Translations under genes and position numbers: made by a program
The notes under the pieces: model-generated
Seen by the model: the letters and a program-made list of their open reading frames with translations, nothing else
Told to the model about the DNA's origin: nothing
Database searches by the model: none
Assembly (NCBI GenBank): GCA_964387425.1
Contig: CAYLXP010000092.1
Coordinates: forward strand, 1-21,840
Length of the DNA: 21,840 bases
Direction of reading: 5' to 3'
From: CAYLXP01 sp964387425
GTDB lineage: Bacteria; Verrucomicrobiota; Kiritimatiellia; UBA8416
Shown here: piece after piece, positions 1 through 8,580 of the stretch
Numbering within the stretch: position 1 is the first letter of the stretch
Layout of the letters: each line of letters begins with the position of its first letter

Positions 1-1116
1 CAGCGTGGGCATCACATCGAGCATCGAAACCAGCACATCCGTTGATCCTTTTGTTCCACCCGGCATTTTTGCAATAAAGGGCACGCGCACGCCCCCTTCC
101 CACGGTGTCCACTTGCAGCCCTGCAGCGGGCCGTTCCCCGGGACGGGTACACCGAAAAAGCTACCCGGTTTCGTGTCGTTGAAGTTGCTCACGTAGGTTC
201 CGCGATTTTTGCCGTTATCGGACCCGTACAGAATCATGGTATTGTCCAACTCGCCCATGGCATCCAACTTTTCGAGAATACGACCGATCCCGGCATCCAT
301 CCCATAGATCATCCCAAAATAGCCGTCGACACTCTTACTTCCGCTGTTGATGGCTTCCATGTACTGTTTCGGCGGGTCAGGCATCGGCCCGTGCGGTTCG
401 TTATACGCCACATAGAGGAAGAACGGTTTCTGCTGCGCGTCCGCCATGCCGAGGAATTCGATGGCTTCGTCCGTGATCTGATCGGCCAGCCAGCCTATTG
501 CGGGGGTCGGTTTTCCATTTTTCAGCAGCCGCTTCGAGTCATATTTTTCCACGTGCGCGCGATCAAACCCGAAGAAGAAATCGAAGCCTCTTTCGTTCGG
601 AAGCTGGCCCTCCTCCTGTCCCAAATGCCATTTTCCTGACAGACCGGTCAAATAGCCTGAAGACTGAAACAGCTCGACCGGCAGGGTCAAATCGACCGGA
701 AACCCCTTACCATAACCCGGTAACACAAAGTCGTCGTTGGTGTAGCAGCCATAACCCTGGGGATAACGCGAGCCCATCAGCGCCGCACGAGAGGGGGCGC
801 AGGTGGGTGCGGCGTGGAAGTCGGTAAAACGCATCCCCTGCTTGGCCAGCCTGTCGACATGGGGCATGCACTTTGCGGCGGCGGCCATACTGACCTCGAT
901 CGGAGCCTGATTCGACGTAATCTCCTTGATCTCACGTATCTTGTCGATCTTCCACGCGCCCATCGTAGCGGGATCGGCAAAATCCGCATAGGCGCCCAGT
1001 TCGCAAAACCCCTGATCATCCGACGTAATCAGCAACACATTGGGACGTTCCCCCGACGCAGCCGACGTAACAACCAACGCACCAAGTGCCAATAAAGGAA
1101 TGAGTGTTCGTTTCAT
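1..1116 (-). CDS. Secreted type I (formylglycine) sulfatase, 3' end cut by the window
   Basis: The frame is open from ATG at 1116 to base 1, giving 372 codons without a stop, so the C-terminus is missing. The N-terminus is a signal peptide (MKRTLIPLLALGALVVTSAAS) followed by the sulfatase opening RPNVLLITSDDQ, with metal-binding Asp33-Asp34. The active-site signature CAPSR begins at Cys106, the residue converted to formylglycine in this family, and the later GKWHLG motif keeps its Lys and His. About 30 extra residues lie between the DD motif and the Cys, compared with the other two sulfatases here. A GGAG lies 7-8 bases before the ATG. The protein is expected to remove sulfate esters from a glycan in the periplasm or outside the cell. 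It lies 321 bp after the GH95 gene, with palindromic repeats between, so it may be transcribed separately. Family assignment is firm; the substrate is unknown. Confidence 0.93.
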   Translation of the reverse strand, partial: MKRTLIPLLALGALVVTSAASGERPNVLLITSDDQGFCELGAYADFADPATMGAWKIDKIREIKEITSNQAPIEVSMAAAAKCMPHVDRLAKQGMRFTDFHAAPTCAPSRAALMGSRYPQGYGCYTNDDFVLPGYGKGFPVDLTLPVELFQSSGYLTGLSGKWHLGQEEGQLPNERGFDFFFGFDRAHVEKYDSKRLLKNGKPTPAIGWLADQITDEAIEFLGMADAQQKPFFLYVAYNEPHGPMPDPPKQYMEAINSGSKSVDGYFGMIYGMDAGIGRILEKLDAMGELDNTMILYGSDNGKNRGTYVSNFNDTKPGSFFGVPVPGNGPLQGCKWTPWEGGVRVPFIAKMPGGTKGSTDVLVSMLDVMPTL

Positions 1117-1156
1117 ACTGTTTCTCCGTGGCCTTTCGAGTCCATCCTGTGCCATT

Positions 1157-1250
1157 CGCCGTTCCTAATCGCACTCTTCTCACTCGCCTATCGCGCCGGA
1201 GGCGGCTCCGCCGGGATCAGCGAATGGGGAGAGTGCGATTAGGATTGGCG
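1157..1250. repeat. Imperfect inverted repeat upstream of the first sulfatase
   Basis: Arms of 21 bases at 1157-1177 and 1230-1250 pair with two mismatches (core CTAATCGCACTCT and its complement). The loop contains its own GC-rich palindrome around 1195-1214, and a second possible pairing exists between 1152-1159 and 1220-1227. There is no run of T on either side, so it is not a classic terminator. It lies in the 321 bp between the GH95 stop and the sulfatase start, a stretch where I see no gene. Confidence 0.7.
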
Positions 1251-1338
1251 ATCCCACTCGTAATCCGTAGTCGTCGCCGTAGTCGTCAACCGTTCTCCAG
1301 TTTCCCTTCTTTCACAACGCTGTACTCATATAGCCTCT

Positions 1339-1410
1339 GTCATCCCGAGCTTGCCGAGGGATCTCAAGTTGCGCGTGATGCCGGAGATCCCTCGACAAGC
1401 TCGGGATGAC
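1339..1410. repeat. Long hairpin (27-base arms) just after the GH95 stop
   Basis: Arms at 1339-1365 and 1384-1410 match over 27 bases with one mismatch (GTCATCCCGAGCTT... and its complement), leaving an 18-base loop. It starts 28 bp beyond the stop of the GH95 gene, so its transcript could stabilise or end the FAD oxidoreductase-GH95 mRNA, although no T-run follows. Degenerate relatives of the same arm occur at 18919-18945 and 18978-19005, so it is a dispersed repeat family and not a site unique to this operon. Confidence 0.75.
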
Positions 1411-1437
1411 ATATGCTTCGTTCTCACTACTTGTCAT

Positions 1438-3996
1438 TCACCTTCTGACACTTCCAACAAGCTCCCCATCAAGCACAGTAACCCCGCCGGCTTTCACCGG
1501 GAACTCCACGGTCTTCTCGCCATAGCGCACGCGACAGGTTCCATCCTGCCTGGACTGAATGACGGCACGTGTCAGCTTTCCTTTATCCCACTCCACGTCG
1601 ACGATATAGCCGCCACGCGCTTGAAATCCTTTGATATGGCCCTTGGGCCACTTCTCTCCCGGCAGGCAGGGTAGCAGATGCACGACCCCGTGATGGCTCT
1701 GCAGCAGCATTTCAGCAATACCCGCGGTATAGCCAAAATTTCCATCAATGCAGTTAACGGCCTTATCGGGATTCGCCTTTCCCATCTGGTGGGTATCGAG
1801 CAGATTCGGGTAGGTGCATTTGGACACGAGGATTTTGGCTTCTGCATGCGCCAGCTCCGGCTCCCGCAGGCGTGCCGCGAGGTTCATGAACCAGGCGCGA
1901 CTCCAGCCGACATAGCCGTAGCCATCGATGTGGTCAATTCGGCGCAGGAGCGACTGTTTGACCGCTTCCGCCAGTTCGGGATTGTTGTCCACCGTGATCT
2001 CATAGCCGGGATGCACGGGATAGAGATGCGAAACATGCCGATGCCCGGGCCCCGCGTCTTCATAGTCTTCCTCCCATTCCTGCAACTGTCCGTATTGGCC
2101 AATCCGGTAAGGTTTTATCCTGGGCAGGGCTTCCTCGCACTCCTTGCGGAGCTCTTCGTCGACCCCCAGAATGGTCCCGGCCTGAATACAGTTCGCAAAC
2201 ACCTCCCGGCACACGGCCAGGGTGAAGGTGGCCCCCACCGTATACTTCCCCTTCTCTCCATTCTTCTTGAGATAGGGTCCTTCCGGCGAAAAGTCGGGGA
2301 ACGAAACCAGGTTCCCGGTCTCCGGGTCTTCGGCCAGATAATCCAGATAGAAGAGCGCCGCCTCCTTGATAAACGGATAGGCACGCGTTCTCAGGAACGC
2401 CTCATCGAGCGTGAACAGGTAATGCTCCCAGTAATGCTGGGCAAACCAGCCCGTTCCGGCGGGGAAACCCACCCTTCCCTCCAGCCCAGGCCAGATATCC
2501 TTCGGGCCCGTCATGCCGTAGGGCGTAAAGCCCGAAATCATCATGCCCCGGGAGCCATAGTTGTATTTTGCCACCCCCTTGGCACCCTCGACATACGAAT
2601 CAAGCACATCGAAGAATGGTTCGAGCAACTCCGGCATATTGCACACGTCGGCAGCCCAGTAGTTCATCTGCTCATTCACATCATCGGCGTGCCCGCCAAA
2701 CCATTCCGAAAACAGGTCCGGACACCAGTAGATATATCCCGGAGGGAAATACCCTTTCCTCGATGACGAAATCAGCAGGTACCGCCCAAACTGGAAATGC
2801 AGCGCATAGATCTGGGGGTCGCGGTCGGTTCCGCCCAGGTCAAACTCATCGTTCAACGCCTCAAGCCGCACATCGGTGGGCAGTGCTGCCGGGCGCGAGG
2901 ATCCCAGCGACAGGTCGACCCGCTTGAATATCTTCTGATAATCAACCAGGTGGGTCTCGAGCAATGTGGCGTATGGTTTCTCCGACGCGGCATGGATCGT
3001 CCGCAGAAGGGATTCCTTCCACGCATCGCCATGGTAGTAATCGGTGGCGCACGAGAAGATCAGAACGGCTTCATCGGCATCTTCGACATGGATGCGGTTG
3101 CCTTTCGTGTAGACCCGCCCTCCTTCGGCCAGCACTTTGTACCCCGCCGTAAAGGCGGTTCCGTCATCGAACGCCTGTCCGGAAAAGGTCATGAGGTCGC
3201 TGCCCACCGCCTTGAATGAAATCGGATCCACCTCGCTCGGCACACCTCGCTTCACCATCATGGCCATGAACCCGGACAGGTTTCTCTTTTTCGTCGAGGC
3301 CAACACGTCGGTGTCCCGACTGGCGGCGACGCTGAACGTGATCCGCGCCTTGTCGGAACTCGACAGCTTCATCACCATCACATCATCGGGATAACTGCAG
3401 AACACCTCCCGTTCAAAAACCGCGTCGCCGACCCGGTAGCTCGTGGTGGCGACCGCCCGGTTCAAATCGAGACGGCGCTCATAGTCTTCCACGACGTCAT
3501 CGTGTGACGGAAAGAAGAGGTCCAGGTTTCCCAGCGTCTGCTCAATCGGTCGCCTGGCCGGCTGCGATACGCGCTTGAATCCCTTCAGTTCAACCGGCTC
3601 GGGCTTTGCGCCTTTCCAGCTCTGCTTGAACTCTTCGAAGGTGAGTGCCACGGCCGCTTCGAGGTCTCCGCCGACGGCGAGTTCGCGCTGGCGTTTGATG
3701 TATTCGGCTTCAAGCGGGTCAACCGTGAGCGTGCCCCAGCCCCCGCTGTAGATACTGTTCTCGCTCAACTGCAGCCGTTCATGACAAATGCCGCCGGACA
3801 CCGTGATGCCCAGGTGCCCGTTGCCGAGCGGTAGCGATTCGCGCCACCGCGCGGCAGGGCTGTCATAGCGCAGAACAAGCTCCCCGCCCGTTGCTTCAGC
3901 AAGACACACGACAACCACCCATCCAAGCACAAGGCCCTGCCGCCAACCGACAGATTTGCACCAGCTGAACATCATAAGCACACTCACTTCTATCAC
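1438..3996 (-). CDS. Secreted GH95 alpha-L-fucosidase-like glycoside hydrolase
   Basis: The 852-residue protein shows the GH95 pattern: an N-terminal hydrophobic export segment (about residues 19-35), the beta-domain signature WRESLPLGNGHLG, then the helical-barrel motifs VNEQMNYW, SPEGPY, HVSHLYPVHPGY, GWSRAWFMNLAARL and IDGNFGYTAGIAEMLLQSH, and a C-terminal LPCLPGEKW/ARGGYIVDVEW section. In characterised GH95 fucosidases two Asn of an N-x-N motif, a Glu and an Asp form the inverting active site. Here the equivalents appear to be Asp439, Asn441, Glu572 and Asp751, so the first Asn is replaced by Asp. Length matches the family. The start overlaps the stop of the upstream FAD oxidoreductase as ATGA, indicating translational coupling; Met8 or Met9 are other possible starts. 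It probably removes terminal alpha-1,2-fucose, or a related sugar such as alpha-L-galactose. The family is firm, the specificity open. Confidence 0.92.
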   Translation of the reverse strand: MIEVSVLMMFSWCKSVGWRQGLVLGWVVVVCLAEATGGELVLRYDSPAARWRESLPLGNGHLGITVSGGICHERLQLSENSIYSGGWGTLTVDPLEAEYIKRQRELAVGGDLEAAVALTFEEFKQSWKGAKPEPVELKGFKRVSQPARRPIEQTLGNLDLFFPSHDDVVEDYERRLDLNRAVATTSYRVGDAVFEREVFCSYPDDVMVMKLSSSDKARITFSVAASRDTDVLASTKKRNLSGFMAMMVKRGVPSEVDPISFKAVGSDLMTFSGQAFDDGTAFTAGYKVLAEGGRVYTKGNRIHVEDADEAVLIFSCATDYYHGDAWKESLLRTIHAASEKPYATLLETHLVDYQKIFKRVDLSLGSSRPAALPTDVRLEALNDEFDLGGTDRDPQIYALHFQFGRYLLISSSRKGYFPPGYIYWCPDLFSEWFGGHADDVNEQMNYWAADVCNMPELLEPFFDVLDSYVEGAKGVAKYNYGSRGMMISGFTPYGMTGPKDIWPGLEGRVGFPAGTGWFAQHYWEHYLFTLDEAFLRTRAYPFIKEAALFYLDYLAEDPETGNLVSFPDFSPEGPYLKKNGEKGKYTVGATFTLAVCREVFANCIQAGTILGVDEELRKECEEALPRIKPYRIGQYGQLQEWEEDYEDAGPGHRHVSHLYPVHPGYEITVDNNPELAEAVKQSLLRRIDHIDGYGYVGWSRAWFMNLAARLREPELAHAEAKILVSKCTYPNLLDTHQMGKANPDKAVNCIDGNFGYTAGIAEMLLQSHHGVVHLLPCLPGEKWPKGHIKGFQARGGYIVDVEWDKGKLTRAVIQSRQDGTCRVRYGEKTVEFPVKAGGVTVLDGELVGSVRR

Positions 3997-6797
3997 TCAT
4001 TTGTTTCATCATAGACGCGGATTTCGTAGAGCGAGGCGTACGGAGAGCCGTGGGTGGCGGATATGTTCAGGCGCAGTTTTGTCGCCTTCTGCCGCCTGAA
4101 CCGGTGGACACGATGGCGCAGGAAGTTGTCCCGCGCCTTCACCAGCGGCACCCACGCCCCGGCTACCAACGCTTCGAGGTCGTAGTCTCGCACGCACGTC
4201 GGCGAGAACGGCAGCTTGGGCCGCTGCCCGCTGGGATGCGTCACAAAGGTGAGCTGCACGGTATTGAAGGCCGTGGGTTCGCCGAAATCCAGCTCCACCC
4301 ACTGCGGCAGCGGCTGGGCCGGGTCCGAGCGCCACGTACTGGAGGCGTTCTCCGCCAATCGCGTCCAGCCGTTGATGACATTACCCGGCTCGTAGGTAGG
4401 CGTATCGGGCCTCGGGAAGGTCAGCGGGTCCGTGCGTACCGCGTAGAACTCACCGGCAACCGTGGTGTCGTTGTAGCTGCGGCCGCCCCGCATCTTTCCG
4501 GTCGCCATGGTCGGCCATTCGACCCCCGGGACCTTGGGCAACGCCACCTGCAGGAAATGAACACCCTCGGGCAGCGTCGTGTTAACTGGCACGGCGATCC
4601 ATCCCTTGGTCCTGGCCGGGACGTTCACCGTGTACTCGCCGACGGCTTTGGCCGTGTCGAATGCGCCAAATGCTTTCAAGCCGGCCAGCCGAATCCTGAC
4701 CGTCTGAGCCTTGGCGGCCTTAGACTCGAGGTAGACGCTGACCGAGTTGATGGTCTTGCCGCCATCAGCCGGAATCATAACCGAGCGATCCCTGTCCAGC
4801 GGGATACGACGAACGATCCCAACGCCCGTACCCTCGGCCTTACCCTCGAAACTGGACGCGGTGACCTTGGCCTGTCGTGCCAGATCCGCAGGATCCTCGT
4901 TGCGCACGCCCTGAATGGTCTGGTCGTCTTTGAGCAGCTCCTGCTGCAGCTCGCCGATGTGCTTTTGCCCGAGGGCGCGCGGGTCGACCTTGCGTGCCAC
5001 GCACATCGCCGCCGCGGTTCCGGCCGCCTGTCCGACCGTGGCCAACGTGCTCTGCACCCGCACCGTGCCCAGTGCCACATGCGAGTAGCTCAGGCAGCGC
5101 CCTGCCATCAGCAGGTTCTCGATATTCTTCGAGTAGATGCTCCGGAACGGGATCGAATTGAGAGGGACGTTGTGTTTGAAGTCCAGGCTCCCCTCCTTGC
5201 CGGAATAGATCCCTTTTGGGTGGTGAATATCGAGGTCCCACCCCGCATAGGCAATGCGGTCAGGGAACATGCGACCGGACTCCACGTCGTTCTGGTTGAC
5301 CATGTAGTCGCCGATGAGGCGCCGCGATTCGCGTTTGGCGTCGAGAATCGGGATCATCACCAGTTCGTAGTTCCGCGCCTTTGCTGCCACATCACTCCGG
5401 TTTTTGACGTAGTCCCAGAAGGCAAGGGATACCTTGATCAGTTCGTCGCGGGCTTTTTCGGCCTGCATGGCATCGTCGATGTCGCCGGGATGCTCCATCC
5501 ACCAGGTCCCCACACCGGGCACCTGCCCTCGCAACGAGCGGCGCGGGCTCTCTAGAACATCGATCTCTCTGACCCAGAGCGGACACGCAAACTCGACTGG
5601 GCTATCTGTCTTCTCTGCACGAAACGCCGTCATGTAGCCGTTGCCGTCGCCCATAATGCAGCCGCTCATGGTGATGCCATCTGCCGTCTTCGGTGCCAGC
5701 TTTTCATTGAACTCACGGCTCGCCTCTCGGCCGTGGCGGTATTCGGCGCCAGCGTAGTATCCCAGCCAACCGTCTCCCGAGCAGTCGATGAACATGCTGC
5801 CCTTGTACTCGGATATCAGCCCGGTCAGGGTGGATACGGAACGCACTCCCTTGATCCGGCTCTTGCCTTCCATCACGGCGTCATAGACATGCTGATTCAG
5901 AAAGAGGGTGAGATTCTCCTCCCCGTCACAGAGCTGCTTGAAGGCCAGGCTGTAATTGATCTGTTTCTCACTGGCCGTGATCCAGCCGGCTTCTTCAATG
6001 ATCCCGGCTTCACGCCAGCCCGGATGGTTACCCCCTGCACCGTTGACACCGACACCGGCCTCGACACTGCAGTTACCACCGAGGGTCGGACGGTTCTGGA
6101 TCAGCGCCGTTTTCGCGCCGTTGCGCGCGGCAGCAATGGCCGCCGGCACCCCGGCAGAACCGCCCCCCACCACGATCACATCAAACTCGCCGGCAAATTG
6201 TGGTTTGAGGGACAGACCCTGCAGGCGAGCACGCTCCTTGCACACCGCATCCTTGCCTTCGGGCGGAACATAATTGGCGTCGGCCGTCAGAAGGATCGCG
6301 TCGCAGCGCCCGTAGAAACCGGTCACGTCCCTCAGCGCCAGTGTGGTCTTTCCATCGAGCGGTACCGTCCCGCCCTTCTCCCATGTCCATTGATCGGTTC
6401 TGGCCGTGCCAAACTCTCTCGGAAACGCTTTGCCGTTCACCAGCACCTGGAATCGTCCCGGAAAATGGTCTTTCACCCAGTTGCGCGCGCGTACCCAAAC
6501 ATGGTAGTCGCCCGCCTTCGGCACCTGGATCGTGGTCCTGGCGTCTTCGACCGGCGTTCCGATGCCGGTCGCCATCAGGAAGGGCGACCCCATCAGATGC
6601 ACAAACTGCGTATCCATGCGCCAGCCGCCGTACTCATCAAAGTCCTCGGCATCGACATAGAGAAAGCCCTCCACCACCATGCTTGAATCCGCGCGGTCTT
6701 CCTTCTCAAAAATAAACGCCTCGGCTTGCGCAGACCCCGCACACAGCACCGCGGCAAATAGAACACAACATATGTTTCTCTTCATCACGTACTCCAT
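3993..6797 (-). CDS. Exported FAD-dependent oxidoreductase with N- and C-terminal accessory domains
   Basis: A signal peptide (MKRNICCVLFAAVLCAGSAQA) follows four leading residues. About residues 28-175 form a beta-sandwich-like region of the kind seen in carbohydrate-binding modules. The FAD-binding core follows: DVIVVGGGSAGVPAA, with the dinucleotide-binding glycines at 211-216, then RPTLGGNCS, and near its end LLMAGRCLSYSHVALGTVRVQ and TVGQAAGTAAA, typical of the FAD_oxidored (PF12831-type) family. About residues 780-934 resemble a discoidin (F5/8 type C) domain ending in YEIRVYDE. An AGGAG lies 10 bases before the chosen ATG, and a GGAG lies 6 bases before an alternative ATG at 6785 that would begin MKRN. 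It is the first gene of a coupled pair with GH95. Substrate and product are unknown; oxidation of a sugar or glycoside is my inference from context. Confidence 0.85.
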   Translation of the reverse strand: MEYVMKRNICCVLFAAVLCAGSAQAEAFIFEKEDRADSSMVVEGFLYVDAEDFDEYGGWRMDTQFVHLMGSPFLMATGIGTPVEDARTTIQVPKAGDYHVWVRARNWVKDHFPGRFQVLVNGKAFPREFGTARTDQWTWEKGGTVPLDGKTTLALRDVTGFYGRCDAILLTADANYVPPEGKDAVCKERARLQGLSLKPQFAGEFDVIVVGGGSAGVPAAIAAARNGAKTALIQNRPTLGGNCSVEAGVGVNGAGGNHPGWREAGIIEEAGWITASEKQINYSLAFKQLCDGEENLTLFLNQHVYDAVMEGKSRIKGVRSVSTLTGLISEYKGSMFIDCSGDGWLGYYAGAEYRHGREASREFNEKLAPKTADGITMSGCIMGDGNGYMTAFRAEKTDSPVEFACPLWVREIDVLESPRRSLRGQVPGVGTWWMEHPGDIDDAMQAEKARDELIKVSLAFWDYVKNRSDVAAKARNYELVMIPILDAKRESRRLIGDYMVNQNDVESGRMFPDRIAYAGWDLDIHHPKGIYSGKEGSLDFKHNVPLNSIPFRSIYSKNIENLLMAGRCLSYSHVALGTVRVQSTLATVGQAAGTAAAMCVARKVDPRALGQKHIGELQQELLKDDQTIQGVRNEDPADLARQAKVTASSFEGKAEGTGVGIVRRIPLDRDRSVMIPADGGKTINSVSVYLESKAAKAQTVRIRLAGLKAFGAFDTAKAVGEYTVNVPARTKGWIAVPVNTTLPEGVHFLQVALPKVPGVEWPTMATGKMRGGRSYNDTTVAGEFYAVRTDPLTFPRPDTPTYEPGNVINGWTRLAENASSTWRSDPAQPLPQWVELDFGEPTAFNTVQLTFVTHPSGQRPKLPFSPTCVRDYDLEALVAGAWVPLVKARDNFLRHRVHRFRRQKATKLRLNISATHGSPYASLYEIRVYDETNE

Positions 6798-6814
6798 CGT
6801 TCAGGTTCTCCTGT

Positions 6815-6877
6815 CAAAGCTGACAGTACTTCTTCTTGTCTGATTCTCTGGCGCTTCCGGGTTTAGCGGGTGCTATT
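6815..6877 (-). promoter_or_regulatory. Shared upstream module, copy 1 (before FAD oxidoreductase-GH95)
   Basis: Read on the minus strand this contains AATAGC (6872-6877), GCTAAACCC (6859-6867), a 28-base spacer, and AGTACTGTCAGCTTTG (6815-6830), ending 17 bases before the start codon at 6797. The same blocks, with the same 28-base spacer, precede the sulfatase gene at 10072. In this copy the last block extends into a perfect palindrome CTGTCA-GCTT-TGACAG (6811-6826). The AraC-type regulator gene lies between the two copies, which makes it the obvious candidate binder. Whether the module is an operator, a promoter or a structured leader cannot be told from sequence alone. Confidence 0.6.
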
Positions 6878-6930
6878 TCATTGGGTATAGGAGACAGCGG
6901 TCTTGGCCAATCTGGCTATATAGGGGATTC

Positions 6931-7141
6931 GACAACGATCGGGACTAGGATCGGGACTACGATGCCGAGACGACGATCGTGACAACGATCGCGACAATGA
7001 TGAAGCGGGAGACGATGCGGACGAACAGACAAAAGGCCATACCGTCCGCATCCACTCCCGTTTCCCCATCGTTGTCTCGATCTTCGTCCCGATCATTGTT
7101 CCCTCCCATCTTCGTCCCGATCATTGTCTCGATCGTTGTCG
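6931..7141. repeat. Low-complexity inverted repeat rich in GATCG/GACAACGATC units
   Basis: The left part (6931-7020) repeats variants of GACAACGATCGGGAC and GACGATCGTGAC. The right part (7066-7141) carries the complementary variants (GTCCCGATCATTGT, CTCGATCGTTGTC). At the centre is a perfect 10-bp stem, GATGCGGACG at 7014-7023 with CGTCCGCATC at 7043-7052. The region between the FAD oxidoreductase promoter and the AraC stop (about 6880-7626) holds only this and the next repeat; I see no gene in it. Confidence 0.65.
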
Positions 7142-7270
7142 GCTTGCCCCACTTATCGCCTCATCCATCTCTCGGTTACCCAACAGCCCCCCCGCTAATC
7201 CCTGAAGGGCCGATTCTCTCTTCTGTAAGAAGTTGGCTGTATCGCTGCCGTCTCCCCATTTCTCCGTCCA

Positions 7271-7468
7271 AGCCCCAACGGGGCGAGATATACTAGCCCA
7301 GGGCAACGCCCTGGGGAATAGCACGAAACAGATTCAGCCCTGAAGGGGCGGGATAGACGCTGATGCATCAACAACCTTCGTATATCTCGCCCTTTCAGGG
7401 CTCATGTGTTCCTCGTTTCGTTACCCAGGGCGTTGCCCTGGGCTGGTATATCAGGCCCTTTCAGGGCT
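7271..7468. repeat. Inverted pair of a composite ~90-bp palindromic repeat
   Basis: The left copy runs from AGCCCCAACGGGGCGAGATA (7271) through the hairpin CCCAGGGC-AAC-GCCCTGGG (7297-7315) to AGCCCTGAAGGGGCGGGATA (from 7336). The right copy is its reverse complement, from TATATCTCGCCCTTTCAGGG (7381) through CCCAGGGC-GTT-GCCCTGGG (7424-7442) to CCCTTTCAGGGCT (ending 7468). Even the CACGAAAC/GTTTCGT spacer is retained in both. The AGCCCTGAAAGGGCG and CCCAGGGCAACGCCCTGGG words are familiar from intergenic repeats of many environmental bacteria. It lies after the AraC stop and could end or stabilise that transcript. Confidence 0.8.
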
Positions 7469-7626
7469 GAACCCTTTTCGATCTCTCTTTAACCATGGGT
7501 ATAGAAAACGGGCTCATCATCTGATAGTGCCAACATCTCAGAATCTTCCCGTAGGAAGAGTATAGCCAGGGGACAGCGCCCGCGACTTTAACAATTCAAC
7601 GGGCAACAGACACGGAACACCGCGGC

Positions 7627-8484
7627 TCAGAGATGGCGGCGGAAGTTCCGTGGTGTCTCGCCGATCTCCTTCTTGAAGACTCGCGCGAAATAGCCCGGGG
7701 TGTCGAATCCCACTGCCCCCGAGACCTCCGTGATGCTCTTCGTGGGGTCCGCCAGGAGAAGCGTGGCCTTCCTGATCCGCAATTGCTGCAGGTAAGCCAT
7801 GGGCGGGCAACCGAAAGCCGCGTTGAACGCCTCTCTCAGCGTTGTCGCTGCCATACCCGACTCCTCCTGGAGCGTTTCGAACGTGATCGCATCTCCAAGG
7901 TGCTGTTCCAGGAAATTCGCCAGGTGCCGGACCTTCATCAAGCTCTGACCGGCCTGGCTAGCCACATGCGAGTAGCGTCGCGACAGGAACAGGATCAGAT
8001 CGCGCAACCGGGTCTCGCAGTAGAATTCCCACCCCGGTTCGACCCCCTCCTGTTCGACTTCGATCCGCTCGACGACCCCGTTCACGAATGCAAGGTCTTT
8101 CGCCCTGAGCTTGAGATGCGGCCCCGAATGGCTCGGAGCCCCCAGCGTGAATAGCGCATGGAAGCCGGGGATATCCGGAAGATCCCGCATCTTCAGGTCG
8201 AGCTTCTCCAGATCGAAGAGGACGTTAACGAGCTCGAGTCCGGTTCCTTTCGCCGTCTGGTAGCTATGCTCATGGCCGGGTGGGATGACATAAATATCCC
8301 CCATAGAGATCGAACTCACCACATCCTCGAAGTAATGCGTCGCCTGTCCGGCAACAACAACCATAATCTCATAGAAATCATGGCTGTGGAGCAGACGATG
8401 ATCCTCCATGTAGGGTATCCGGAACACGCACATGGGGATGTGCCCCTGCTCAAAGAACTCGTGTGCTCTGACAACTTCACTCAT
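7627..8484 (-). CDS. AraC-family transcriptional regulator with cupin sensor domain
   Basis: The 285-residue protein has an N-terminal AraC-type cupin: HSHDFYE at residues 33-39 supplies the H-x-H-x3-E pattern, and GDIYVIPPGHEHSYQ follows. About residues 185-285 form the paired helix-turn-helix domain, including ITFETLQEESGMAATTLREAF, LRIRKATLLLADPTKSITEV and the conserved end GFDTPGYFARVFKKEIGETP. I chose the ATG at 8484 because GGAGG sits 5 bases before it; the frame extends to a TTG at 8499, but the Shine-Dalgarno sequence would then be inside the gene. Family members bind a sugar in the cupin pocket and activate nearby catabolic genes. It stands alone between two transcription units that share an upstream module, which fits a local activator. 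The ligand is unknown. Confidence 0.9.
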   Translation of the reverse strand: MSEVVRAHEFFEQGHIPMCVFRIPYMEDHRLLHSHDFYEIMVVVAGQATHYFEDVVSSISMGDIYVIPPGHEHSYQTAKGTGLELVNVLFDLEKLDLKMRDLPDIPGFHALFTLGAPSHSGPHLKLRAKDLAFVNGVVERIEVEQEGVEPGWEFYCETRLRDLILFLSRRYSHVASQAGQSLMKVRHLANFLEQHLGDAITFETLQEESGMAATTLREAFNAAFGCPPMAYLQQLRIRKATLLLADPTKSITEVSGAVGFDTPGYFARVFKKEIGETPRNFRRHL

Positions 8485-8580
8485 CCTGGCCTCCACCAAT
8501 CGTCGTGCCTTCGTGCCCCCCCGCTCCGATGCGTAGCTTCACACAGCGCCTTACCCAAGACAAGATCAATGCAAAGGCCC

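Noticed and set aside
1339..1410. Classic rho-independent terminator after GH95
   Set aside because: The stem is strong but no T-run follows on the minus strand, and relatives of the arm occur elsewhere, so it is listed as a repeat only.
1678..2766. Plus-strand open frame (362 codons)
   Set aside because: Antisense to the GH95 gene and without motifs of its own.
4050..5555. Long plus-strand open frame (501 codons)
   Set aside because: Antisense to the FAD oxidoreductase, no recognisable motif or ribosome-binding site, composition typical of a shadow frame.
8485..8499. TTG start for the AraC gene at 8499
   Set aside because: It would place the GGAGG ribosome-binding site inside the gene; the ATG at 8484 has correct spacing to that site.
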